Source: Desulfocapsaceae bacterium (GTDB lineage: Bacteria; Desulfobacterota; Desulfobulbia; Desulfobulbales; Desulfocapsaceae). Taken from it: a stretch of 62,173 bases of DNA. Positions 7,952 to 14,547 of the stretch are shown one piece after another. The stretch spans positions 1 to 62,173 of the forward strand of contig JAUSAB010000060.1 in assembly GCA_030653035.1 (NCBI GenBank), read 5' to 3'. The position numbers and the translations under genes were made by a program. A model generated the notes under the pieces. It searched no databases. It saw only the letters and a program-made list of their open reading frames with translations, and had not been told where the DNA came from. Numbering within the stretch: the stretch's first letter is position 1; each line of letters starts with the position of its first letter.

Positions 7952-9060
7952 CAATCATGCACCTTGATTACATTGTAAAGCGTATCCCGTTCCACCGGGA
8001 CTCGGCCCGCCTCTTTGATCAAACGCACCAGGGTCTTGCTGCCGATAGCCTGATCGGTATCGGCACCAGCCATGTGGGTGATCACCTCTTCCTTGACCGT
8101 GCCGTCCATATCGTCAGCCCCAAAGGAAAGGGCCACCTGGGCCATTTTGGGTCCGATCATGACCCAGTAGGCCTTGATATGCGGGAAGTTATCGAGGAAA
8201 AGTCTGGCCACGGCGATGTTTTTCAGATCATCAATACCGGTGGTGCGAGACAGTGTACTCATCTCGGTGTTCTTGGGATGGAAGGAGAGCGGGATAAAGG
8301 CGAGAAAGCCCTTGGTCTCATCTTGCGCCGTACGCAGGGCGTCAAGATGTTCAAGACGCTCCTCCATAGTCTCAATATGACCATAGAGCATGGTGGCATT
8401 GGTATGTAATCCCTGCCGATGGGCGGTCTTAGCCACCTCCAGCCATTGATCACCAGGAAGTTTCTTCTCGCAGGTTATCGCCCGGATGCGGGGCGAGAAG
8501 ACCTCGGCCCCGCCACCAGGGATGGAGCCCAGTCCCGCATCACGCAGGACATTAAGGGTTTCCACCACCGATTTACCAGCCAGCCCAGCCAGATGGGCAA
8601 TCTCAACACAGGTGAAGGCTTGGATATGGACATCAGGCCTGACCTCTTTGATCCCGCGCAGCAGTTCCAGATAATATTCAAAAGGCAGGTCAGGATGAAT
8701 ACCGCCAACCATGTGGATCTCGGTAATGGGCTCATCAAGCCGCGCCCGCACCTTCTCCTTGACCTGGGCCAGATCCATCTCATAGGCGAGATCTGAACTC
8801 TTGTCCTTACCAAAGGCGCAAAACTTACAGAGATTGGTGCAGATATTAGAATAATTAATATGCTGGTTGTAAATGAAATAGGCCTTGTCGCCGTTCATCC
8901 GGTTCCTCACCAGATTGGCCATATAGCCGAGGGCCAGGATCTCCTTGCTGTTGTAAAGTGCAAGCCCGTCTTGCAGGTTCAGCCTTTCCCCGGCCTCCAC
9001 CTTTTCCAGAATGTCCCCAAACCCTGCCTGTTGCACAAAAGATTTCATAATAAGCCGCAA
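7951..9060 (-). CDS. mqnE: MqnE, aminofutalosine synthase (radical SAM)
   Basis: The protein (369 residues from TTG 9060; ATG 9048 gives 365) has the radical SAM cysteines in ICTNLCKFCAFGK (C74, C78, C81). EIHMVGGIHPDLPFEYY follows, which marks MqnE. The enzyme joins 3-enolpyruvylbenzoate and S-adenosylmethionine to form 6-amino-6-deoxyfutalosine. GGGAEVFSPRIR and ATMLYGHIETMEERLEHL are further family blocks. It is the first gene of the menaquinone operon. No clear ribosome binding site precedes either start. The upstream region carries a hairpin repeat and the sigma factor terminator, so a separate promoter probably lies between 9060 and 9205. Confidence 0.9.
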   Translation of the reverse strand: MRLIMKSFVQQAGFGDILEKVEAGERLNLQDGLALYNSKEILALGYMANLVRNRMNGDKAYFIYNQHINYSNICTNLCKFCAFGKDKSSDLAYEMDLAQVKEKVRARLDEPITEIHMVGGIHPDLPFEYYLELLRGIKEVRPDVHIQAFTCVEIAHLAGLAGKSVVETLNVLRDAGLGSIPGGGAEVFSPRIRAITCEKKLPGDQWLEVAKTAHRQGLHTNATMLYGHIETMEERLEHLDALRTAQDETKGFLAFIPLSFHPKNTEMSTLSRTTGIDDLKNIAVARLFLDNFPHIKAYWVMIGPKMAQVALSFGADDMDGTVKEEVITHMAGADTDQAIGSKTLVRLIKEAGRVPVERDTLYNVIKVHD

Positions 9061-9145
9061 ATAAAAATAAAAGAATTTTCAGGATATCAAAAACAGCAAT
9101 CACTCTTCCGCCGGGGCAATCCCGGAAGCAAGTAACACCCGGCCA

Positions 9146-9206
9146 TCCAAGGCCGTCAAAACAAAACGAATTAATATACAATAGTTGTTTTGTTACGGCT
9201 CCTAAT
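9146..9206 (+). repeat. Partial copy C of the paired-hairpin repeat family
   Basis: GGCCGTCAAAACAAAAC pairs imperfectly with the segment TTGTTTTGTTACGGCTCCTAA (without its last base) across a 17-base AT-rich loop. The CGGCTCCTAA end is shared with copy A (51657-51770), and copy B ends in CGGCACCTAA. Only the second hairpin of the family is present here. It lies between rpoD and mqnE. Confidence 0.5.
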
Positions 9207-9234
9207 AAAAAAGCCGGACATTAAGTCCGGCTTC
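9207..9234 (-). terminator. Intrinsic terminator after the sigma factor gene
   Basis: AAGCCGGAC and GTCCGGCTT (9211-9219 and 9225-9233) form a 9-bp GC-rich stem with a 5-base loop. On the minus strand it is followed by a run of T. It lies 24 bases after the stop of the sigma factor and separates it from the mqn operon. Confidence 0.85.
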
Positions 9235-9257
9235 TCTCTAAAATAAAAGTTTATACT

Positions 9258-10607
9258 TTAATCAAGAAAATATTTCAATTGATCACGCCGACTCGAATGG
9301 CGCAGTCGATTCAAGGCTTTTTTCTCAATCTGGCGAATCCGCTCACGGGAGACGTTAAACCGTTTACCGATCTCTTCGAGAGTATATTCAGCCTTCTCGC
9401 CGATGCCGAAACGCAGCCGGATAATCTTTTCTTCACGTTCACTCAGCGTTGACAGGATCTCGGTAACCCGACCAGCAAGCTCTCTGGTCTGCACCATATC
9501 GTATGGAGACTGCGACTCGTTATTTTCGAGAAAATCGCCGAGGGTCGAATCATCATCACCGACCGGAGTCTCTAAAGAAATAGGCTCTCTGGACGCCTCC
9601 AGAATTGCCAGGATCTTATCCATAGGCAACTCGGTACTTTTAGAGATCTCAAGCGGCGTTGGCTCCCGGCCAAGCTCCTTGAACAAGGCATAAAAGGCCT
9701 TGAAAAACTGGCTGCGCAGCTCCAGAAAATGCACCGGCAGACGAATGGTTCTGGTTTTATCAAGAATTGCCCGGGTGATGGCCTGCCTGATCCACCAACT
9801 GGCATACGTGGAAAACTTGTTGCCCTTGGTATAATCAAAGCGAAAAACTGCGCGCATCAGCCCCAGATTTCCTTCCTGGATCAAATCGGCAAGAGTCAAT
9901 CCCTGGTGCATATACCGCTTGGCAATGGAGACTACCAAGCGGAGATTGGCCCGAATCATCGCGTCTTTGGCAAACTCAATGGAGCGGCTATAGGCCTCAA
10001 TCTTGGCCTGCATCTCATACAGTTCCCGCTTGTCGGAATACTTCTTGGCGGCAGCAATCACACTATAACGCATGAAATTAAGCTGTTGTTTTTTTGGCTT
10101 TAAGGTTGGGTCACGTCTTTCCCAGAGATCAATCCGAGCACAGAGCAGGGCAATCTCGGCAACCTCAGAGACATCATCACGTATAGCCTGGATAATCGCG
10201 TCAAACCCCTGACGGATACACTTGGAATATTTAGCCTCTTCATCAGGAGTCAACAGATCAAACTGCCCCATCTCCCGCAGGTATGTGGTAGTCGTCTCTT
10301 CTGCTTCATGACTCCCATCCCCCGTAACTGAGATCGAGGCATCGGTCAGATCATCCTCGTCATCCATGGACACCTTGTCATGGTCCCAAACCTCTCCAGA
10401 CAAGGTCCTCTTTTCACCGGTTTTTTCAATGGTGACGATCTGGATATTATTATCCCCCAGAAAATTAAAGATACTCTCAATAGCATTGGGGTCTTTAATC
10501 TCATCGGGCAATAATTCATTCAAATCACTAAAACTGAGACATCCTTCAGTCTGACCAGCCTTCAGCAGATTTTCTTTTAATTCGGAGAGCACTGTGCCAT
10601 ACTCCAT
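9258..10607 (-). CDS. RpoD-family sigma-70 factor
   Basis: A 449-residue sigma factor with the full group 1/2 layout. An N-terminal region 1.1-like domain (1-75) and region 1.2 (TTYLREMGQFDLLTPDEE) come first. Region 2 contains DLIQEGNLGLMRAVFRFDY and KFSTYASWWIRQAI, which read and melt the -10 element. Region 4 contains LSEREEKIIRLRFG and a helix-turn-helix VSRERIRQIEKKALNRLR for the -35. It is shorter than the usual 580-620-residue RpoD because the nonconserved region is small. The region 3 sequence is unusual (HFLELRSQFFKAFYALFKE). It may be the primary factor or a second RpoD-like factor; sequence alone does not decide. Confidence 0.88.
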   Translation of the reverse strand: MEYGTVLSELKENLLKAGQTEGCLSFSDLNELLPDEIKDPNAIESIFNFLGDNNIQIVTIEKTGEKRTLSGEVWDHDKVSMDDEDDLTDASISVTGDGSHEAEETTTTYLREMGQFDLLTPDEEAKYSKCIRQGFDAIIQAIRDDVSEVAEIALLCARIDLWERRDPTLKPKKQQLNFMRYSVIAAAKKYSDKRELYEMQAKIEAYSRSIEFAKDAMIRANLRLVVSIAKRYMHQGLTLADLIQEGNLGLMRAVFRFDYTKGNKFSTYASWWIRQAITRAILDKTRTIRLPVHFLELRSQFFKAFYALFKELGREPTPLEISKSTELPMDKILAILEASREPISLETPVGDDDSTLGDFLENNESQSPYDMVQTRELAGRVTEILSTLSEREEKIIRLRFGIGEKAEYTLEEIGKRFNVSRERIRQIEKKALNRLRHSSRRDQLKYFLD

Positions 10608-10964
10608 CTCTTATATTTTTAAAACAACTCAATTGTTTACAAAGACTAATAAGTACAGTAAAAAATTAGTCTTATACCTTGACGTGCCCAGATGCTAAAT
10701 CAAACAAAAAACAAAACATTCTTTCCACAACGACAAAAGCTTCATGGAAACATTACATACTACAACGCCTGATAACAAAAAAACAAATAAATAAGACTGA
10801 ATATCAATAAAAAAATAACACCATTTTTCTTGAACAAAAAAACAACAACCTAAGTACTATAAGATAGATTTGTCAACAGGCAAGAGATTCATACAATCTT
10901 TTTTCTATCGCTAACAAGCGACCACGCAACCTACTAAAACAACAACACTTATTTATTTTTATCG
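10608..10964. other. AT-rich divergent intergenic region (sigma factor / malQ)
   Basis: About 357 bases between divergent genes, strongly A/T rich with several A-tracts. It should hold the promoters of both genes, but I found no convincing -35/-10 pair. TGTCAA at 10871 is a possible minus-strand -35 with a poor partner. No RNA gene or repeat was seen. Confidence 0.5.
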
Positions 10965-12533
10965 ATGACCGGACAAACTTCTGCGACCTTTGCCCTCCCC
11001 CGACGCGGCAGCGGCATCCTGGCCCATATCACCTCCTTACCCTCTCCATACGGTATCGGCGACCTGGGATTTTCCAGCCACACCTTTCTTGAATTTCTGG
11101 CTCGCGCCGGACAAGGATATTGGCAGTTTCTTCCCACCGGACCTGGTAGCCCAGTTTTTGACAATTCTCCCTATATGAGCACCTCGGCCTTTGCCGGGTC
11201 CCCCTTGCTGATCTCCCCTGACCTGCTGTTTGAAGAAGGCCTGATCCAAGAGAGCACCCTTACAAACACGCCTACTTTTCCCGAATACAGTGTCGATTTT
11301 CCGAAAGTCACAGACTTTAAGAACAGACTCCTGCAAGAGGCCTTTGCTAATTTCCCTCCAGATTCACAACAATTTACTGATTTTAAAAGAAATACACACT
11401 GGCTGGATGACTACACCCTCTTTATGGCTTTAAAAGAGGAATTTCATGGCCAAGGATGGTTTGATTGGCCTGCAGAAATAGCCACCCGCAGACCCGAAAC
11501 CCTGGCAGCCTTACACCTAAAACACCACAAGCGCATGGAATATTATGCCTTTGAGCAGTTTGAGTTTTTCCGGCAATGGCAGCTTCTGCAGGCCAAGGCC
11601 AAAAAGGAAAATATCAAACTCATTGGCGACATCCCTATCTATGTCGGCTGGGACAGCGTAGATGTCTGGGCCAATCAGGAGATATTTACCCTTGACCCGG
11701 AAAGCCTTCGCCCCACCCATGTTGCCGGCGTCCCGCCCGACTATTTCAGCACAACCGGACAACGATGGGGCAACCCTCTTTACCGATGGCAGACCAGAGA
11801 GCCAGATATTGAAGAAAAGCTGACCAACTGGTGGGTTGAACGTTTCCGTGCTGTCTTACAGATGGTTGACACCGCACGCATTGATCACTTTCGCGGCTTT
11901 GAGGCCTACTGGTCTATCCCAGAGGAAGAAGAAACGGCCATCCAGGGTGAATGGCTCAAAGGACCGGGCAAACTATTTTTTGACAAAATTCTTACCGCCC
12001 TTGGCACACTCGATATTATCGCCGAGGATCTGGGATTCATCACCCCAGAAGTCACTGATCTGCGTCACTCTCTTGGATTCCCCGGCATGAAGGTGCTGCA
12101 GTTTGCCTTTGACGACAACCCGGACAACTCCTTTCTTCCCCATAACTACACCAGCCAAAACAGTGTTGTCTATACCGGCACCCATGACAATGATACCACC
12201 ATTGGCTGGTTCCTGAGCGATCATTTAAGCCCCGCGCAGAGACAAAGAATTAAAAAAATCGCGAACCAGCAGGACGACAACCACTCGGCCATCCACAAAG
12301 ATCTTATCTACCTGGCCATGAGCTCAATCGGCCGCCTGACCATTTTCCCCCTTCAGGACATCCTGGGATTTGGTAATGACTGCAGGATGAACAGTCCGGG
12401 AACCAGCAACGGCAACTGGACATGGCGCTGCGCCCCTCGTTTTTTAACAGATTCCATAAGCTTCTGGCTACGGGAAGAGACGGTTCTCTTTGGCCGTTGC
12501 CTGGAAAAACCCAAGAGTGCCGATCTACCATGA
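10965..12533 (+). CDS. malQ: 4-alpha-glucanotransferase (amylomaltase)
   Basis: The 522-residue protein is a GH77 amylomaltase. It starts with RRGSGILAHITSLPSPYGIGDLG, the family entry block. Catalytic positions are visible: the nucleophile Asp in DTARIDHFRGFEAYWSIP, the acid/base Glu in IIAEDLGFITPEV, and the transition-state Asp in YTGTHDNDTTIGW. It transfers alpha-1,4-glucan segments during glycogen or maltodextrin use in the cytoplasm. No clear ribosome binding site precedes ATG 10965. The stop TGA overlaps an in-frame ATG of the next gene. No other glycogen genes are nearby. Confidence 0.92.
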   Translation: MTGQTSATFALPRRGSGILAHITSLPSPYGIGDLGFSSHTFLEFLARAGQGYWQFLPTGPGSPVFDNSPYMSTSAFAGSPLLISPDLLFEEGLIQESTLTNTPTFPEYSVDFPKVTDFKNRLLQEAFANFPPDSQQFTDFKRNTHWLDDYTLFMALKEEFHGQGWFDWPAEIATRRPETLAALHLKHHKRMEYYAFEQFEFFRQWQLLQAKAKKENIKLIGDIPIYVGWDSVDVWANQEIFTLDPESLRPTHVAGVPPDYFSTTGQRWGNPLYRWQTREPDIEEKLTNWWVERFRAVLQMVDTARIDHFRGFEAYWSIPEEEETAIQGEWLKGPGKLFFDKILTALGTLDIIAEDLGFITPEVTDLRHSLGFPGMKVLQFAFDDNPDNSFLPHNYTSQNSVVYTGTHDNDTTIGWFLSDHLSPAQRQRIKKIANQQDDNHSAIHKDLIYLAMSSIGRLTIFPLQDILGFGNDCRMNSPGTSNGNWTWRCAPRFLTDSISFWLREETVLFGRCLEKPKSADLP

Positions 12534-12544
12534 CAGGAGTCCCC

Positions 12545-13123
12545 ATGCACATCCTCATCGTCCTTGGCAGCCCCCGCAAGAAAGGCAACAGTGAGACCCT
12601 GGCCCAGAGCGTGGCCAGCGGGATACGGGAGATCCCCAACACCACCGTTGAATTTATCCGCCTGAACGATCTCAAGATTTCTCCCTGTCAGGGCTGCGGC
12701 GGCTGCAACAAGACCTCAACCTGTGTTATCGAAGATGACATGACCGCCCTCTACGAAAAGGTTGATCACTGTGATCACCTGGTTCTGGTCAGTCCCATCT
12801 ACTTTTATGGACTTTCAGCCCAATGCAAAACCTTCGTCGATCGTTTTCAGGCCCGGTGGGCACGAAAATATCTTACAGGGATCCGTTTCAGGAAGGATGA
12901 ACAGCGACAAGGTATTCTCCTGGCAACCGCTGCCACTCAAGGAAAAAAGGTCTTTGACGGCGCCTTGCTTACCGCACACACCCTCTTTGACGCCCTCGAT
13001 CTGGAATGCGGAGAATCCCTGCTGGTCCGGGGGGTAGATCAACGCGGGGCCATACACAAACAGCCACAAACTCTGGAACAGGCCATAGCCCTGGGCCGGG
13101 ATCTAGCAACCGGTAAGAGTTGA
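12545..13123 (+). CDS. Flavodoxin-fold NAD(P)H-dependent oxidoreductase with Cys cluster
   Basis: The protein has 192 residues from ATG 12545, chosen because AGGAG lies 5 bases upstream. HILIVLGSPRKKGNSETL is the FMN phosphate loop of the NADPH-dependent FMN reductase/iron-sulfur flavoprotein group. ISPCQGCGGCNKTSTCVIED gives C-x2-C-x2-C-x5-C, reminiscent of the compact cluster motif of archaeal iron-sulfur flavoproteins, although many single-domain flavodoxins share it. PIYFYGLSAQCKTFVDR is a further family block. It probably transfers electrons with bound FMN; the partner is unknown. It follows malQ closely but its function seems unrelated. Confidence 0.78.
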   Translation: MHILIVLGSPRKKGNSETLAQSVASGIREIPNTTVEFIRLNDLKISPCQGCGGCNKTSTCVIEDDMTALYEKVDHCDHLVLVSPIYFYGLSAQCKTFVDRFQARWARKYLTGIRFRKDEQRQGILLATAATQGKKVFDGALLTAHTLFDALDLECGESLLVRGVDQRGAIHKQPQTLEQAIALGRDLATGKS

Positions 13124-13177
13124 CCCCCCTTTTCATCTCAACCCATATTTATCATCAAACAAGCCTCGAACAATTCC

Positions 13178-13206
13178 TTGACAAGGGAATCCGATTCCTG
13201 TAAATA
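13178..13206 (+). promoter_or_regulatory. Sigma-70 promoter of tRNA-Glu
   Basis: TTGACA (13178-13183), a 17-base spacer and TAAATA (13201-13206) form a near-consensus promoter. It ends 14 bases before the first tRNA base, consistent with a short leader. Confidence 0.8.
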
Positions 13207-13220
13207 GACATCGACCTTTA

Positions 13221-13295
13221 GGCCCCATCGTCTATCGGTTAGGACAGCGGCCTCTCACGCCGTAAAGAGGGGTTCGATTCCCCTTGGGGTCACCA
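13221..13295 (+). tRNA. tRNA-Glu (anticodon CTC)
   Basis: The cloverleaf folds fully. The acceptor stem pairs GGCCCCA with TGGGGTC. The anticodon stem pairs GCGGC with GCCGT around loop CTCTCAC, giving anticodon CTC (reads GAG). The T arm is AGGGG-TTCGATT-CCCCT. CCA is encoded at 13293-13295. No intron or partner tRNA was seen. Confidence 0.96.
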
Positions 13296-13301
13296 AATAT
13301 T

Positions 13302-13338
13302 AAAGGCCTTTTGTGAATTTTCGCAGAAGGCCTTTTCT
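13302..13338 (+). terminator. Probable terminator after tRNA-Glu
   Basis: AAAGGCC and GGCCTTTT, separated by about 18 bases, can pair and are followed by TTTTCTTATT. It lies directly after the CCA end. The loop is long for a classic terminator. Confidence 0.5.
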
Positions 13339-13384
13339 TATTCCAAAAACCTCCATCCACTGAAACTGACCAATCCTGACCATC

Positions 13385-13413
13385 TTGACATCTTTGTCAG
13401 GGGTGGCTATAAA
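13385..13413 (+). promoter_or_regulatory. Sigma-70 promoter of first feoA
   Basis: TTGACA (13385-13390), exactly 17 bases, then TATAAA (13408-13413) form a near-consensus promoter 55 bases before the feoA start. No Fur box was recognised here. Confidence 0.75.
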
Positions 13414-13467
13414 AATATACTCTCCTGAATATCGCACCTTTCCCCATCAAAAAGTATCTGAAATAAT

Positions 13468-13704
13468 ATGACCAAGCTGAATCTGCGACAGATGAAGAAA
13501 GATCAATCCGGGGTTATTACCTCCATAAAAGTTGGCGGCGAACTTGGGCTCAGGATGCGCGAAATGGGTCTGGTCCCCGGCACCAAAATCACCATTCAGG
13601 GCCGGGCCCCGCTCAATGATCCAGTAGCCCTGCGGGTAATGGGTGGAATCCTAACCCTGCGCAACAATGAGGCTGACCATATCACCGTCACCGTCGATGA
13701 CTAA
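13468..13704 (+). CDS. feoA: FeoA, ferrous iron transport accessory protein
   Basis: The 78-residue protein is a complete SH3-like FeoA. GGELGLRMREMGLVPGTKI and DPVALRVMGGILTLRNNEA match the two conserved blocks of the family. FeoA is a small cytoplasmic protein thought to contact the FeoB G-domain and tune Fe2+ uptake. It stands alone 193 bases before a second FeoA-type gene. It has its own near-consensus promoter upstream, so it may be made as a separate transcript or read through into the rest of the feo cluster. Confidence 0.9.
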   Translation: MTKLNLRQMKKDQSGVITSIKVGGELGLRMREMGLVPGTKITIQGRAPLNDPVALRVMGGILTLRNNEADHITVTVDD

Positions 13705-13833
13705 GACTGAACAACATCAAGCCAACTGTTTCCTGCACAAAAACTTGTCCATCACCCCACCAAACAACAGCTCCTCTTTAAATCCTACCCCCTGAAATAT
13801 CCAGCAGCACAACGATTGTCCCTTGAAAAAATA

Positions 13834-13866
13834 TTGACAGGGCTTAATGTTTGGTGTACCTAAACA
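13834..13866 (+). promoter_or_regulatory. Candidate promoter with inverted repeat before second feoA
   Basis: TTGACA at 13834-13839 is a good -35; the -10 (TACCTA at 13857) is weak. GTTTGGTGTACCTAAAC (13850-13866) is an imperfect inverted repeat overlapping the -10. Its CCTAAAC half resembles the TTAGG half-sites of DtxR/MntR-type metal regulators. A metal-responsive operator is inference. Confidence 0.35.
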
Positions 13867-13897
13867 TGGCTATTCTTTAATAGAGGGGAATAAAGTT

Positions 13898-14212
13898 ATG
13901 ACCTTTAAAATACTTAATCAAAAATGTTCCTGCCTTGCTAACAAGGTAAAAAACTGCGTGAAGCAATCCCCTGCCGGCCCCAGGCACGTCGCCCCCCTTT
14001 CAGAATCCTGCAGATCAGGACGTCTCAAGATCTGCAAGATCACCGGAGACAGAAAACTTTGCGCTAGAATGGCATCCTTGGGGGTTTATCCCGGAGAAGA
14101 GGTTGAACTGCTCTGCCCGGAAAACGGTTCACAATGCCTGTTAAAACTGCAAGGCTCGACCCTCAGCCTGGATAGCAATACCACCAAAAATATCATGGTG
14201 ACAAAAGTATAA
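13898..14212 (+). CDS. Second FeoA-domain protein with Cys-rich N-terminus
   Basis: This 104-residue protein starts at ATG 13898, preceded by GAGGGG. Its C-terminal 75 residues fit FeoA: KICKITGDRKLCARMASLGVYPGEEV (two conserved blocks) and ending in TTKNIMVTKV. The N-terminal 45 residues are unlike ordinary FeoA and contain a C-x-C pair (QKCSCLANKV) and single cysteines at about 21, 38 and 45. Seven or more cysteines suggest metal or iron-sulfur binding or redox sensing, which is inference. It precedes the Cys-rich small membrane protein and FeoB on the same strand. Confidence 0.75.
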   Translation: MTFKILNQKCSCLANKVKNCVKQSPAGPRHVAPLSESCRSGRLKICKITGDRKLCARMASLGVYPGEEVELLCPENGSQCLLKLQGSTLSLDSNTTKNIMVTKV

Positions 14213-14290
14213 GAGACAGCCTGCACCACTTACGCCTTTTTTTGGCGCTTTACACTTAGGACAACCCAACTATCAACCCTGAGGGGTATC

Positions 14291-14482
14291 ATGTGGCAAT
14301 CCCTTGTAGTCGCCGTTATTCTTGCTCTCTGTCTTTTCTTTATTGGCAGAAAACTCTATCAACAATTCAAGATTGCGACAGATCCCAAAGAAAAGATAAG
14401 CTGCGGTTGCGGTTGTTCCGGCTGCTCTTCTCAAACATGCACGCCAACAAGCCAAGAAAAGAAGAACCAACCAAAGCCTTGA
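14291..14482 (+). CDS. FeoB-associated Cys-rich membrane protein
   Basis: A 63-residue protein with one N-terminal membrane helix (QSLVVAVILALCLFFIG) and a cysteine cluster, SCGCGCSGCSSQTC, after a short basic stretch. This is the layout of the FeoB-associated Cys-rich membrane family, found next to feoB in many anaerobes. The cysteines may pass Fe2+ or bind a cluster at the inner face of the membrane; this is not proven. The ATG is preceded by GAGGGG. FeoB begins 65 bases downstream. Confidence 0.85.
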   Translation: MWQSLVVAVILALCLFFIGRKLYQQFKIATDPKEKISCGCGCSGCSSQTCTPTSQEKKNQPKP

Positions 14483-14547
14483 CTACTCACGGCACAACAA
14501 GGCTCCGCCAATTCATCTAATTTCTTACCATCTATACTCTTTTACTA

